Assembly (NCBI GenBank): GCA_023213315.1
Contig: JAKCPI010014402.1
Coordinates: 1-64,000, forward strand
Source: Euborellia annulipes
Lineage: Eukaryota; Arthropoda; Insecta; Dermaptera; Anisolabididae
DNA length: 64,000 nt
Direction: 5' to 3'
Position 1 is the first letter of the stretch. Each line of letters begins with the position of its first letter. The position numbers were made by a program, and so were the translations under genes. The notes under the pieces are model-generated. The model did not search any database and was not told the origin of the DNA. It worked only from the letters and a program-made list of their open reading frames with translations. This document shows, in pieces, positions 21,562 through 32,368 of the stretch.

Positions 21562-22975
21562 TGTTGCCGCCAGGTCTTCAACACGACCTTTGTGCACTAC
21601 AGCCAATGCGCAATGGTATCTCTGCGCTGAGTGACTTGCACTAAACTGTAAGTCACCCCACCTCATGGAGGAATTTAATTATAAAGTAGAATGGGGATAA
21701 ATAAATAAATAAATACAATTAACAGGAAAAAAAATATAAGAAATTTAATTATTAAATAAAACGGAAAATAGGTGAAAAATAATATTTACAGGATTAAGAA
21801 TAAATATGAATTGAATTTGTAATTAAAATAATAAAATGAACGAACTTAAATTATGCTAGTAATCTATAAAAGGAATGTGTGGAACCATGATACGTTTAGA
21901 GAACAATCAGTAAGTAAATTTAGTATAATGTGTGATATTTCAAAGTAACAAATTTGAAGAAAATCAGAAAGACAAAACGAAATATATTTACAATACTTAT
22001 TAATGCTAATTAACTGAGAAAGGAAACAAAAATGAACAATTTATTAACCCTTAGACTGGGTGTTTTGTTTATTTTATGCAAGATCTTGCCTAGATTTAAA
22101 TTACTTATTTATTAAAATTAACTTAATACTAGAAAGAGATTATGCAGAAATATGGACGAAATCAGTGTTTTAAATGGAAATATGTAATTCAAGACAAAAT
22201 AGATTGTTCTTAAAGAGTCAGGTCACGATCGGGATTCATTATTATAAGATCGATTTAAGGCAAAAATTAAATGATTTATTATAGATGAGTCAAATTGGGG
22301 AGATATGGTACAAAGCACTTAGCTTGGATCCAGTGAACAGCAAGGTTCCGTAGCGGGTCTCAGGTAACCAATTAGGCGAACACGGAGCAAGTCAAATTTG
22401 TGAAGTCGCTGGCCAAACACCTCGGCAACCCACGTAATGAAGACAGGCAGGAGACAATACACCTCGTTGGCCAAAACGCCTAGGCGAGTGTATTTTTTTA
22501 AGAGAAGCTGGACAAACACCTAGGCTTCTCTTGATTAATTGTCCACTCTATTTAGAGAGGTGGGCAATTACTAGCCGATTTGGACTCCAAGTCGGTCCAA
22601 ATAAAATCAGCAGTCAAAGTAAGGCTACTCCATCAAAGCCAGGTGGATGGAGCACGAGACAATTGCACGACTATATATGTGTGCGGGTTACATCGAGACA
22701 AGTTGACAAGTACGAGTTGAGAGAGCGACTGCGAGAGAGAGGGCCCACTACCCTTGTGTTCGGGCATTTTTCCTCCCTCTCGAGTGGAGGGGGTGGATAG
22801 TGTCAAGAAGTTCAAGGCAAGAGAGGGGGTTGTGCATCTCCAAAGGCAAGGACATGCTGAATGAGTCATAGATTGTATGTTTCCGGCCCATTGTGTTATT
22901 TTTTTTCTCTTTCTTAGAGCAAGTCGGAAATGAGGCTACAGGGGGTTTGCAAATGTTTGGGACTTGGCCGCAACA
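21562..22975. mobile_element. Solo LTR, 1414 bp
   Basis: Starts TGTTGCCGCC and ends GGCCGCAACA (TG...CA with inverted ends). Flanked by a 4-bp duplication CAGA (21558-21561 and 22976-22979). Removing the LTR and one CAGA restores the family A sequence exactly. No second LTR or internal region is present, so it probably arose by LTR-LTR recombination. A 4-bp duplication fits Ty3/gypsy types, but no coding remains to confirm it. Short ORFs inside are not recognised. A TATATAT at about 22671 could be a promoter; strand is undetermined. Confidence 0.85.
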
Positions 22976-23130
22976 CAGACCATGTCGCGAAAACCACTTT
23001 TTTGGATTCAGGGGACCTCAAAACGTGAAGATCCATCAAAATCTCGACATCGAATTTTTGACATGAATCCAATACTTTCTCTCTATATATATTAACATAT
23101 ATATAGAGGTAAGAGAAAGTAAAAAAAAAA

Positions 23131-23820
23131 ATTAATTTGAATGCCATTTAAACATAAAAACAAAAATAATTTTATTCATTCGCATAAACGGAAATTAAAA
23201 TTTCTCAATTTCAACATGCAAGGAAAAAAAAACGTCTTCTGACGTCATCAAGGGGTTAAAGAAAGAAAGAAAAGAAAATTGATGTTCAAAGAAAAAAAAA
23301 ATATATAAAACCAAGTTGCATGTTTTTATTTATATATCGTATATCTATAAAAAAAAAAGTCCCATGGGACTTTGCTCCGAGAGAGAGAGAGAGAGAGAGA
23401 GCCCTTGTCATCATCGTTCTGAAAGGTCCGAAATCGTGACCCGAGAGAGAAAATATCTGACAACCCGAAATTACCTCCTTCCCCTCGATTCTTTCCCTTC
23501 TATTATATTGGATATACTTTGTTCTTAAAATAAAAAAAAATAAAAATAAATATGAAATCGCCAAGTTCATTTGTCATTTAAGTTTTTTTTTGCTCTTTTT
23601 TGTTGCTGTTGTTGTTTATTTTTAATAATAATAAAAAAATTTCCTGCAGGGGACATTTTTGAATTTTATTCTCTAACGATCAGTAGTGCTGCACAGTATT
23701 CATCCCTGGAAAGTGGTGGGGGGAGTCTTTTGCTCTGCTAGTACTAAGCGACCCCCTGAGGCCATTTAGGGATATAGTTTCAAGTTTATATTATTAATAA
23801 GAGGATAGAAATGAGAGATG
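23131..23820. other. No gene; GA repeat
   Basis: GA run at about 23380-23402 and A/T runs. Overlapping short ORFs are repeat-driven. Confidence 0.5.
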
Positions 23821-23856
23821 CAGCCAAGGTTAATTCTTTATTCGATTAATTCACAC

Positions 23857-23897
23857 AGCTGACGTTTCGGTTCCGTGTTTGAACCATCCTCAGAGCT
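23857..23897 (-). ncRNA. Hammerhead-ribozyme-like motif
   Basis: Minus strand: helix I AGCT, core CTGAGGA, one T, stem II GGTTC/GAACC, GAAA, CGTC, helix I AGCT (self-complementary, 4 bp). It is followed by an AATAAAG-rich stretch, as at 8895. Sequence outside the core is unrelated to the 8.6-kb copy, so the shared architecture is informative. Confidence 0.55.
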
Positions 23898-24116
23898 TCT
23901 CCAGACTTTCTCGTATATATACTCTACATTTGTACGGAAGTAGTATTTTACTTAAAAAATTTGAAATTTTTTTGTCATGTTATTTTAAAGTTTTTTTTTT
24001 TTTTTAAATCAATAATTTGTCTCCGATTTTAATTTATATTGATTGTAAATGGCCGTAAGAAAGATCTATTTATTTTACTGACCGACAGCCAAAAATAAAT
24101 AATTTTCCGTATTATC

Positions 24117-24220
24117 CATTTATTTGTAAATATTTCGATCCTAGAGGGATCGTCACATAGGCCTACTGAGGATGAATGATTCCATCTCTCTAGGATCGAA
24201 ATATTTACAAATAAGTTGGC
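24117..24220. repeat. Small fold-back, Penelope-like remnant
   Basis: TTTGTAAATATTTCGATCC at left faces GGATCGAAATATTTACAAA at right. Contains GTGACGATCC-CTCTA-GGATCGAAATATT (minus) and CTGAGGATGA (plus), eroded hammerhead-like cores. Confidence 0.5.
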
Positions 24221-24240
24221 CGACGGTCCTTAGAATAAAT

Positions 24241-24799
24241 TTAATTTATATTTTTAACATCAAATAAAAATAATAATAATAATATTTAATGAACTTCCAA
24301 ACAGAAAAAAAAAGATCTATAAAAATCAAAATACTGTACATAATGTGGATTTTATGATGCAGTAATCCTCATTAAAGGCACTTAGGCCACATAAAATTGG
24401 GCCCTTTGTGCCTGAGGAGTGAGATTTCTTTTTTTTTTTCACCACCTTTTTTCCTACCCTAATATCCTAGGACAGGCCCATTTTTTTTACAATTTATCAC
24501 TAACAAGCTAATTTTCCGTGAGTAGCTTCATTTTGATGAGACGATGATGACCTCTTACAACAATTCTTGATTGTGGTAGCTAACATGAATAGCAGGGATA
24601 TAATATTTCAATTTGACAATTCTCAAAAATTTATTATTATTTATGGGTTTTTTTTTTCATTAAATCTTAAGAATATTATTATTAACATTATTGAAAAAAA
24701 AAATTTGTCCTACAAAATATATGGTTTGATCAAAGAATCCCCCCCCCCCACTTCGAAAATGTACATGTTCGAACTGGGAAAGTGTCCAGTTTTTCCACG

Positions 24800-24820
<21 letters not shown>
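24241..24820. other. No recognisable feature
   Basis: AT-rich with a C run (about 24740-24749) and T runs leading into the next family A copy. Confidence 0.5.
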
Positions 24821-24830
<10 letters not shown>

Positions 24831-25493
24831 CTCTTACCTATGTATATATGTAATATATATATAGAGAGAAAGTATTGGATTCATGTCAAAAATTCGATGT
24901 CGAGATTTTGATGGATCTTCACGTTTTGAGGTCCCCTGAATCCAAAAAAGTGGTTTTCGCGACATGGTCTGTCTGTCTGTCTGTCTGTCTGTCTGTGAAC
25001 AAAATATCTCAAGAACGAAAAGAGCTAGAAAGTTGAAATTTTATATTTAAGTTAGGCACCCCCCTGGGACGTGACACGAAGCTTTTGAACAAAATCGGCC
25101 AAAGAGTACTAATACTTTACTGATGTACTTTTTCAGTTTTTTTCGATTTTCTCAAAATTTGCTCCAACGATTTTTTTTTTTAATTCAAAAATCAATTATT
25201 TTTTAAATTCTCTACAAAATGTATATTCTCATTTTGTCATTGAAATCTTCTGAAGACCACTTTACTCTTGTGCTCCATAGAAAAGATAGGAGAAATGGTT
25301 GCCATGGTAACAAAATATAAATATTTTGCCATACTTATAAATTTTACATCTTGAATTAAATCGTACCCTATGGTCGGAAACTAAATACATGTCGACACAA
25401 AAAATCTGGTGTGACAAGCACAGAACACAACTTTCGATTACCGAAGGTAAGAGAAAGTTGTGTGCTATGCGCCAGTCACACCAGATTTTTTTT
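24821..25493 (-). mobile_element. Family A element, full length
   Basis: Both hairpin ends are intact. The microsatellite is pure GTCT. X-box GTTGCCATGGTAAC at 25298-25311. Confidence 0.9.
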
Positions 25494-26234
25494 ATTATTT
25501 GGCTTCCTGCACCTTTATTGGGTTATTCACTCAAGATTTTTCTTGAAATTAAAATTAATTTTACCTCCAAATTTCCTTAGGACATGACATGAGTGATTAA
25601 ATGTTTGTTAAGGAAAAGAAGAAGGTTGATTAACCCATTTGACCTTTTTGTCTCGTTGCTTGTTCCTTCCTTTTCTCTGTCTCTCTCACACTTGACTTTA
25701 TAAATAACATCTCACCCTTAAAAAAAGAAGAGTAGTTGGTTGGTTACATTCAGAGAGTTGGTTCACTTTTTTTTTTTTTTTTACATTTGCTCTTGTTAAA
25801 GAGACCTCTTGATGTTTTAATTCTCTAAAAATAAACAACAAACAAATGAAGATAATACATGTATCTCCATTTATGTAATTACGTCACATTTTAATCAAAA
25901 TATAAGTCTAATTACTAACAAATTCTATTAAACTTTGCTAGGCAAAAAATATAAATACTGTACAACGTTACGACTACGTTTTCTGCAATTGTTTTCAAGT
26001 ACTTGCTCTGACTAAAGCGAACTAACATCTAAGGGTCACCTACGTGAAGTTAGTAGCATTTTATGTCATAAAGTTAGCAACATATAGCATCGGAATGATC
26101 CTATTTGTTTCCAACTTCATTACATATAAAATACTATTATCTTCACGTAGGTGTCCCTTAGAGATTAGTTCCAGTAAGCGCACGCTAGGCTACTTATTTT
26201 TATTTAAATAAATATACTATAAACAAAGGAATTT
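25494..26234. other. Unassigned; small inverted repeat
   Basis: Imperfect arms at about 26028-26072 and 26124-26170 (AAGGGTCACCTACGTGAAG facing CTTCACGTAGGTGTCCCTT). Otherwise no feature. Confidence 0.5.
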
Positions 26235-26378
26235 CCTCGGGCTTGGTGTAGTTTGTAACGTGCTGGCCTTCTATACCGAACGTCGCGGGTTCGAATCCCA
26301 GGCAGTCCGATGATTTTATTTAAGCCATTTGGATACCAGATGGCTTAAATAAAAATGCCTGGACCCCCAATAGATGTA
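26235..26378 (+). repeat. SINE-S, 3' truncated, with tRNA-like box B
   Basis: Head with GGGTTCGAATCCC, the least mutated B box of all copies, then the body hairpin. Ends after GACCCCCAATAGATG. Confidence 0.85.
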
Positions 26379-26410
26379 GAGGTGGATAACTATGGGCAGT
26401 AGCAGCCAAT

Positions 26411-26448
26411 AAATAGACTCTGTATGTATACAGAGTCTATTTATTAGC
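26411..26448. repeat. Perfect 38-bp palindrome
   Basis: AATAAATAGACTCTGTAT followed by GT and the exact complement. It can form an 18-bp hairpin with a 2-base loop. Confidence 0.8.
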
Positions 26449-26510
26449 TATTTATTTAGCTACATGTAGCTTCAATCACCGGAGAGGTTTCGGTTCTATT
26501 TATTTTATTT

Positions 26511-26661
26511 TATTTTTTTTAAACATTCACACTTTTTTCTCAATCACACTCACACAGTCTTTTCGGCCACTTAGACCATATAAGGCTTGACGATAACCAT
26601 TATTTATAAATCTATCTGTATTGGGGCCCAGGGATTTCTATTTAAGCCATTTGGTATCCAA
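26511..26661 (-). repeat. SINE-S, 5' truncated
   Basis: Poly-T, tail and body up to AAGCCATTTGGTATCC; no head. Confidence 0.8.
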
Positions 26662-26721
26662 AACAAAAAAAAAACAATTATACAAAATCTTCAAACAAAA
26701 ATTGAAATTATCTAACAAAGC

Positions 26722-26845
26722 TGTGAGTTTTATTTATTGGCGAGGCCAAACATCCGATGGCTCCCGGGAATCGAACCCAAAATCTCCAGCCTTTCCGGGG
26801 CATAGGCGTGCTGTCCATTGCACCAGGCCACCGGACTTTAAAAAT
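26722..26845 (-). repeat. SINE-E, tRNA-derived head
   Basis: Minus strand: GGCCTGGTGCAATGG (box A) and GGGTTCGATTCCCGG (box B, canonical), about 45 bp apart. No acceptor-stem pairing, so SINE-like rather than a tRNA gene. One copy only. Right of it (to about 26955), GGCTACGCCTATGGG resembles the end of the GGCGTA..AG TIR family. Confidence 0.55.
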
Positions 26846-27042
26846 TAAAATATTTTTAAATTTTTTAAATATTTGAAAAAAATTTTCTTGACCCTCCCCC
26901 ATCAAATATTTCTGGCTACGCCTATGGGCTGAGTACTTCGTCATCATATCTAACTAAAATGACTTCATAAGCAGAAAAAAAAATTTTTTGTTCCCTATGT
27001 GATAGTGTAGATCTAGGTCCACCAGTTTTTTTTTTTTTTTTT

Positions 27043-27480
27043 AAGGCAATTATTATTAATCACATATTAATTAAGAAATTTTTAAAATAAGCTTAGATGA
27101 TTTATTTAAAAATCAACTGTCAAATTAGTTCAGAATTCTTGCAATAGATGGCAGGCTAGTCTAACAGCCGATATAGTATTAGCCTATATCTGGCCTATAT
27201 TTATATATTTTTATGCTTTTATAAAAGATACATAATATATAATAACATTTTAAGTAAAGTATTTATCATTAAAAGATCAATGAAAATATCCTATATATCC
27301 TATATAATAGCCTTATATATTTTATAAAAAAATATCCAAATGCATTAAATATTATTAGCTACCATTCTGACATCTATTGGCAAATTTTTGAATTACTTGA
27401 TTTTTTGGGCATACTTTTTATGACACACTACGCCATCTTATCGGGAAAAACATGCGTGACACCTTCGGTCCTATTCCGCC
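27043..27480 (+). mobile_element. Family C element, left part missing
   Basis: From ATTATTATTAATCACATATTAA to CGGGAAAAACATGCGTGACACC. Matches 46924-47545 (inverted), 50265-51455 and 63579-64000. No coding seen. Confidence 0.75.
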
Positions 27481-27880
27481 TTAATGGATTAAAAAATAGT
27501 TATAGAACAATAATTTATTTTCACGTTTAATATTTCATATATATTGTAGCTACTAAGAAAAAAAAAAATTTCTTGGCATTTTGCCTCTCACACCCTTCTA
27601 ATATAACGTCTAAACTTGCCTTATACTACGTTCACCTCTCTCTCTCGGCCCGTCAGAAGGCAATAAATTTCCTCCCTCTCTCAAGTATCCATGAACAAAA
27701 AAAAAACACTAAAACATAAACACTTTGAGATACTTATTCACGCCACCCATTTATTAAACCTGTTAAACTAATGCATTTTTAAGCACTTGTCATTATATAT
27801 TCTTTTTTTTTTTTTATACGCTCTCTATGTAGTCTAGAAAATGGTTTTTTAAGAAAGTAAATTCTTTTTTTTTTTTTTTT
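27481..27880. other. No recognisable feature
   Basis: AT-rich with A and T runs. Confidence 0.5.
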
Positions 27881-28322
27881 TAAGTGAAACTTTTATTTGA
27901 TCCTCTCAATTTTTTTCGCTCTTCTATCAGCATGTCGCATTACAAGCCTTAAGTCAATGGCCGTGACGCTACAAGCCATGACGTCACCCGTGCAGACAAA
28001 AATAGGAAAGCTGAAATTTATTATATATGACGAATTATAAAAAAATAATTGTGAGATTTAATTATTCAATTTTTAAATTGATAAAATATAATTATTAAAA
28101 TAATTTAAAATGATTCAAATCTTTAATTGCTAAATAAATATTGTTCTCAGTTTTTAACATGGCTCTAATGATTTCCCATTTTCCAATTATTAAGTTAAGA
28201 TTAAAAACGCGATTTTAATACCCTTAATTGAATAATTTTCTGAAAATTTTCAGTTAAACGTCTACGTTCCGAAAAAAAAAGTTTCACTTGCATCGTGGTT
28301 TCATAAAGCCACACAATGATTT
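27881..28322 (+). mobile_element. Family B element
   Basis: Complete from AAGTGAAACTTTTATTTG to CCACACAATGATTTTTT. The CRE-like site is partly eroded (ATGACGTCACCC retained at about 27979). Confidence 0.85.
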
Positions 28323-28591
28323 TTTTTTTTTGAACGGGGTTTATTTTAACTTGAAAAAAAGTTAAAGAACTTTACTGTTAATTTTTTGTTTTTATAACTC
28401 CCCTGTTTCACTTTGTAATTGAACCCGAAGGCACAAAAAAAAAAAAAAAAAACGAAATTTCTACCGCTACTTTTTCTTTTCTCACCTCTCTATCTTTCCA
28501 ACTAAATCTAATTATATAATTCGCTAATGTCCGTTTGTCTGTCCGTCTCCCACCGCCGTATTTGAGCAACTTCCCGTTGGAATTTTGAAAC

Positions 28592-28733
28592 TGTTTTATA
28601 AGCCAAATTAAAATTGATCAGAAAGACAATTTTTAATAGTTTATATCATTCAAACAAAAACAACAATTTCAATACAAAACATTGTAACTATTTACAATAA
28701 AAATATATATTTATATTTTTAATATATTAAACA
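28592..28733 (-). repeat. 3' LTR (142 bp)
   Basis: TG...CA termini (plus-strand reading TGTTTTATAAGCC ... TATTAAACA). Matches the other LTR at every base I compared. Very short for a Ty3/gypsy LTR. Confidence 0.93.
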
Positions 28734-28744
28734 TCTCTCTCTTC
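28734..28744 (-). other. Polypurine tract
   Basis: Minus-strand GAAGAGAGAGA directly upstream of the 3' LTR; expected primer for plus-strand DNA synthesis. Confidence 0.8.
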
Positions 28745-28756
28745 GAGCGGAGGTTC

Positions 28757-29638
28757 TTATTGAGGATGATCAGCGTTGGCGATGAACTTCAACTTCCTTA
28801 AATGTATAGAATTTCTTCTGTACTGTTGTTCACCCTGAAATGTTCTCACCACATATGATCTGGGTTGACTTAATTTCTCAACAATAACTCCTGGCTTCCA
28901 TAACTTCGTCCTAACATCTTGCACTAATATTTTCTCTCCTACTTCAAAATGTTCTTCTTTTATTGACGTTCTGTCATAATAATCCTTTTGCTTCTTTTGA
29001 TTCTTAATCATCTCTTGATACACACTATCGGGAATCATTTGAGGTTTCAAGTTTTTAATTTTTATAGGAATTTTAGATCTCATTATTCTGCTATTCAACA
29101 ATTGCGAAGGCGAAAACAATAAATTAGCAACAGGTGTATTTCTATAATTAAGTAAATATAAATCTAAATCTTGACCAGACTCTTTTGATTTTTTTAACAT
29201 CATTTTAACAATTCCAACTGCTTTTTCAGACAAACCATTACTTTTAGGATAATATGGACTTGAAGTAATGACTTTAAAATTCCACTCACTTGCAAATTGT
29301 TTCATTTCATAGCTGTCAAATGGCATATTATCAGCAACAATAATGCTAGGGATTCCAAATCTACTAAAAACTTGCTTTAATTTTAAAATGATAGTTGCAC
29401 TGGTCTTCTTTTTAATTTTAAAAACTTCTATCCAACGGGAAAAATAATCAATAATTACCAAATAACTACTTCCCGCATAATCTGCAATATCCATAGCAAT
29501 TTTATAAAAAGGAATATTAGGAATCACCTGAGACAATAATGGTTCCTTGATTTTGGATTGCTGATATTTCTGACAAAGAGAACATGAAGAAATAGTATTT
29601 CTAATATCTGAAGTCATTGCTGGCCAATGACCATCCAT
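28757..29638 (-). pseudogene. Integrase, N-terminus deleted (gypsy pol)
   Basis: Inserts element cDNA into the chromosome. 293 codons are open. Residues 19 and 22 are the two cysteines of the HHCC zinc finger; the two histidines that should precede them are absent. The core keeps the acidic triad at about D50, D103 and E138 (SNGLSEKA). The C-terminus has the GPY/F-like region (KLWKPGVIVEKL, PRSYVV). Compared with the family, roughly 60 residues before HWPAM are missing and the frame differs from the RNase H ORF, so a deletion joined the two near 29630. The first Met shown is probably not a real start. Confidence 0.85.
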
Positions 29639-30335
29639 TCTTAAGATAAATTAATATTTTTTTTAGAGACTCATCTTTTTTCGTTTCTTCTTTAAACTCT
29701 TGTAACTTTTGATCACTCAAATTAATCCTCGCTGTTCCAACACAATGGATAACATCTTTACTAGAACAATCCATTATTTCCTTAGTCTTCACTCCACTTC
29801 TAGACAAAAAATCGGCAATATACATTTTTTTTCCTGAAAGATATTTTAACTCAAACTGATAAATTAATAATTTAATTTTCATTCTTCTAATCCGATTATT
29901 TTTAATTTTACAAATAGGCTTGTTAATTATTGTCAATAAAGGCATATGATCAGTAAAAATTTTTACATTTGAATGTCCATAAATGTAAGTATGATACTTT
30001 TCACAAGAAAAACAGATAGCTAAAAGCTCCTTTTCTATTTGAGCATATTCTATTTCAGTCTCATTTAAAGACCTTGAATAAAAACTCACAGGTCTACCCT
30101 CTTGCAGCATACAACAACCAATTGAATCTTTTGATGCATCACATTGTATTTCAACTGGTTTTAACGGATCAAATGGAATCAACACTTGATTACTACACAA
30201 AATATCTTTAATAACATTAATACAATCTGAATGATTTTTAGTCCAACTCCACTCAACATCTTTTTTTAGCAATTCTCTTAATGGAGAAATAAGACCAGAC
30301 AAATTTGGTATAAAACTTCTTAAATAATTTACCAT
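29601..30335 (-). pseudogene. RNase H segment of gypsy pol, frame-shifted
   Basis: Degrades RNA in the RNA-DNA hybrid. The ORF begins just past the reverse transcriptase (NYLRSFIPNLSG, the thumb/connection), then RNase H with D66 (QCDASKDS), E103, D129 (FTDH) and the final Asp in ADFLSRS (about 176). It ends in a linker that should lead into the integrase, but after GW the reading frame runs to a stop at 29601. The Met at 30335 is internal to the ancestral polyprotein, not a genuine start. Confidence 0.9.
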
Positions 30336-30337
30336 GC

Positions 30338-32368
30338 CTAAAAGCTCTGTAAGTCGGTTTTGTTTTTTGGCTCTTCAAAATTTTTAATAGCTTCCACTTT
30401 AGAAGGGTTTGGAAACATACCATCTTTGCAAAATATTACTCCTAGGAATTTAATTTTGTCCAAACAATATTGAAACTTAGAAAAATTAAATTTTATATTA
30501 TATTTTTTGGCACGTTCAATAACTTTAGCAATTATAGCATCGTTTTCTTCTTTAGTATCAGTAGCAATACAAATATCATCGAAGTAAATAGTTAAACCTT
30601 GAATATCTCCAAAATATTTATTTACTAGTCTTTGAAATATTTCAGGCATACACGACAGACCAAATGGAGCTCTTAAAAATCTATAAGTGCCAAAAATTGT
30701 ACTAAACGCACATAATTTACTTGACTCTTCATCAAGTAATATATGATAAAATCCATCTTTTATATCAATAACTGTATAAAAAGATTTGTGAGCTAAATTA
30801 GGAGCTAATTCTTCAAGTGTTGGAATAGTATATCTTTCACGAATAATATATTTATTGAGATGAATTGGATCAATGCACAATCTTAAAGACCCATTTGGTT
30901 TTTCAACAGTTACAATACTATTAACCCATTCAACTGGCTCATTAACTTCTTTTATAATACCACGCTTTACTAATGATATTAAAGTTTCTTGAAATCTATC
31001 TCGAATTTTAAGGGGAAGTCTCCGAGCAGAACAGATAAAGGGTGTTGCATTTTTATTTAATTTTATTTTGCATTTATCAGGAAAACAGCCAATTCCTTCA
31101 AAAACTGACTTATGTTCATTATAAATCTTTGTTCTATCTTCTAAATAAGAGTCAGCTTTGCTAATATTATCCACCCTCTGAATTAAATTTAAATTAATGC
31201 AAGAGGTCAACCCTAAGATTGGTATATTACAACCTTTAACTATTAAAAACTTGATTACATCTATTCTTGAATCTGATTCGATTTGCAGTTGAACTGAGCC
31301 CACTGGTTTAATTTCAAAACCTCCAAATGCTTCCAATTTTGAATTATTTCTCTCAATCATTTTATCTAGCCCATGTTTTTTCAAAAATTCAAATGGTAAA
31401 ACATCAACTTCTGACCCAGTATCTAATTTGACTTTCAAATCAATTCCCTCGACTTTTATCATTTTATACCAGGCTCTATTATTGATAGAATCAACTAAAA
31501 ATATTGTTGAAACACTCACCGAAGAATCGCTGTTTTCTTCTTCTTCAGCTAACTCATGACATGTTCCAGAATGATAGGACCCACTTTTACAAGCTGCTGC
31601 AAAATGATTTGGCTTATCACATTTCTTGCAGATGGCACCAAAAGCAGGACACTTGTTTCCATAATGATCTTTTTTACAGCGACTGCAAGTCTTGGAATCT
31701 TTAGAATCCTTAAAATCTTTGTCTCCAATCCTATTTCTGTTAAATTGATTTCTTCGATATGAACGTTGTTGATTTTTTGAATAAGAGTTGTTCACTTCAT
31801 CTATGGTTTGTCGATCCACTTGAGATAATAACTTTAAGTTTTTATCTGTTAATTCAGCCGACTTACAGAACATGACCGTTTTATCCAAAGAAAAATCCTC
31901 ACGAAGTAACTTTTCTTGAGTACTTTTAGAATTACATCCTAGAGTGATTTGAGCTCTTAACAGTTTATCCTCTTGATTCCCAAAATTACAAGGTCGTATC
32001 AAATACTTCAAATCAGCAAAATATTTATCAAATGGTTCTTGATCACTTTGTTTTCTATTAAAAAATTTAAAAATGTCCATTATCTCATTTCTTTTCGGAG
32101 TACAATGACGCTCTAAAATCTCAAAAATACTTGAAATCGATTCTAAGCCCTCATTTTCTTGATCTTGAGGCTTTAAAGATTTATATAACTTTAAAGCTTC
32201 GGATCCTAATAAATTCTTTAGTCGTGCTACCTGGATTTTAGCTGATTTTTTATCAGTTTCGGTGGCTGTAAAATAAATAAGCACCTCTTCTTTGAAATTT
32301 ATGAAATTTTCTGAAATATTTCCATTCAAGTTACGAGGTCCAGGTTTATTAAATTCCGACTGCGCCAT
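30338..32368 (-). CDS. gag-protease-reverse transcriptase of Ty3/gypsy element
   Basis: 676 codons. Residues about 1-215 are a gag capsid-like region (helical, charged). Two zinc knuckles follow: C228-x2-C-x3-H-x4-C and C247-x2-C-x4-H-x4-C, for nucleic-acid binding. The aspartic protease motif is DTGS at 316-319. Reverse transcriptase covers about 430-670, with catalytic D535 (VIDIKDGF) and YFDD at 595-598. gag and pol are fused in one frame. The start ATG uses the last base of the 5' LTR plus the first two bases of the primer site, so residues 1-4 (MAQS) are encoded by the primer-binding site. It ends at TAG (30338-30340) where the frame changes; an AAAAAAC heptamer lies 22 bp upstream (30362-30368, minus strand). 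Confidence 0.92.
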   Translation of the reverse strand: MAQSEFNKPGPRNLNGNISENFINFKEEVLIYFTATETDKKSAKIQVARLKNLLGSEALKLYKSLKPQDQENEGLESISSIFEILERHCTPKRNEIMDIFKFFNRKQSDQEPFDKYFADLKYLIRPCNFGNQEDKLLRAQITLGCNSKSTQEKLLREDFSLDKTVMFCKSAELTDKNLKLLSQVDRQTIDEVNNSYSKNQQRSYRRNQFNRNRIGDKDFKDSKDSKTCSRCKKDHYGNKCPAFGAICKKCDKPNHFAAACKSGSYHSGTCHELAEEEENSDSSVSVSTIFLVDSINNRAWYKMIKVEGIDLKVKLDTGSEVDVLPFEFLKKHGLDKMIERNNSKLEAFGGFEIKPVGSVQLQIESDSRIDVIKFLIVKGCNIPILGLTSCINLNLIQRVDNISKADSYLEDRTKIYNEHKSVFEGIGCFPDKCKIKLNKNATPFICSARRLPLKIRDRFQETLISLVKRGIIKEVNEPVEWVNSIVTVEKPNGSLRLCIDPIHLNKYIIRERYTIPTLEELAPNLAHKSFYTVIDIKDGFYHILLDEESSKLCAFSTIFGTYRFLRAPFGLSCMPEIFQRLVNKYFGDIQGLTIYFDDICIATDTKEENDAIIAKVIERAKKYNIKFNFSKFQYCLDKIKFLGVIFCKDGMFPNPSKVEAIKNFEEPKNKTDLQSF
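32356..32367 (-). other. Primer-binding site, serine tRNA
   Basis: TGGCGCAGTCGG abuts the 5' LTR on the minus strand. It is complementary to the 3' end of arthropod tRNA-Ser (CCGACTGCG plus CCA), as in the 17.6/297 group of gypsy elements. Confidence 0.85.

Larger units (their letters stand above)
20530..23130 (+). mobile_element. Family A element split by two SINEs and a solo LTR
   Basis: One A element reads continuously across three insertions: SINE at 20661-20903, SINE at 21016-21256 and LTR at 21562-22975. The right part (22980-23130) holds CCATGTCGCGAAAACC to AGGTAAGAGAAAGT. The left hairpin is trimmed. The X-box has one change (CTTACCATGGCAAC). Confidence 0.85.

Noticed and set aside
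22319..22869. Several ORFs of 66-89 codons on both strands
   Set aside because: They lie inside the solo LTR, overlap each other on opposite strands and show no known domain.
26722..26845. Possible tRNA gene (canonical B box)
   Set aside because: Acceptor arms do not pair (about 4 of 7) and the spacing is SINE-like; treated as SINE-E. The same applies to all SINE-S heads and 15299-15390.
30362..30368. Programmed -1 frameshift site as the main explanation of the pol break
   Set aside because: The zero frame matches the family for about 8 codons past the heptamer, so a base loss at the later short run fits better; kept only as an alternative.
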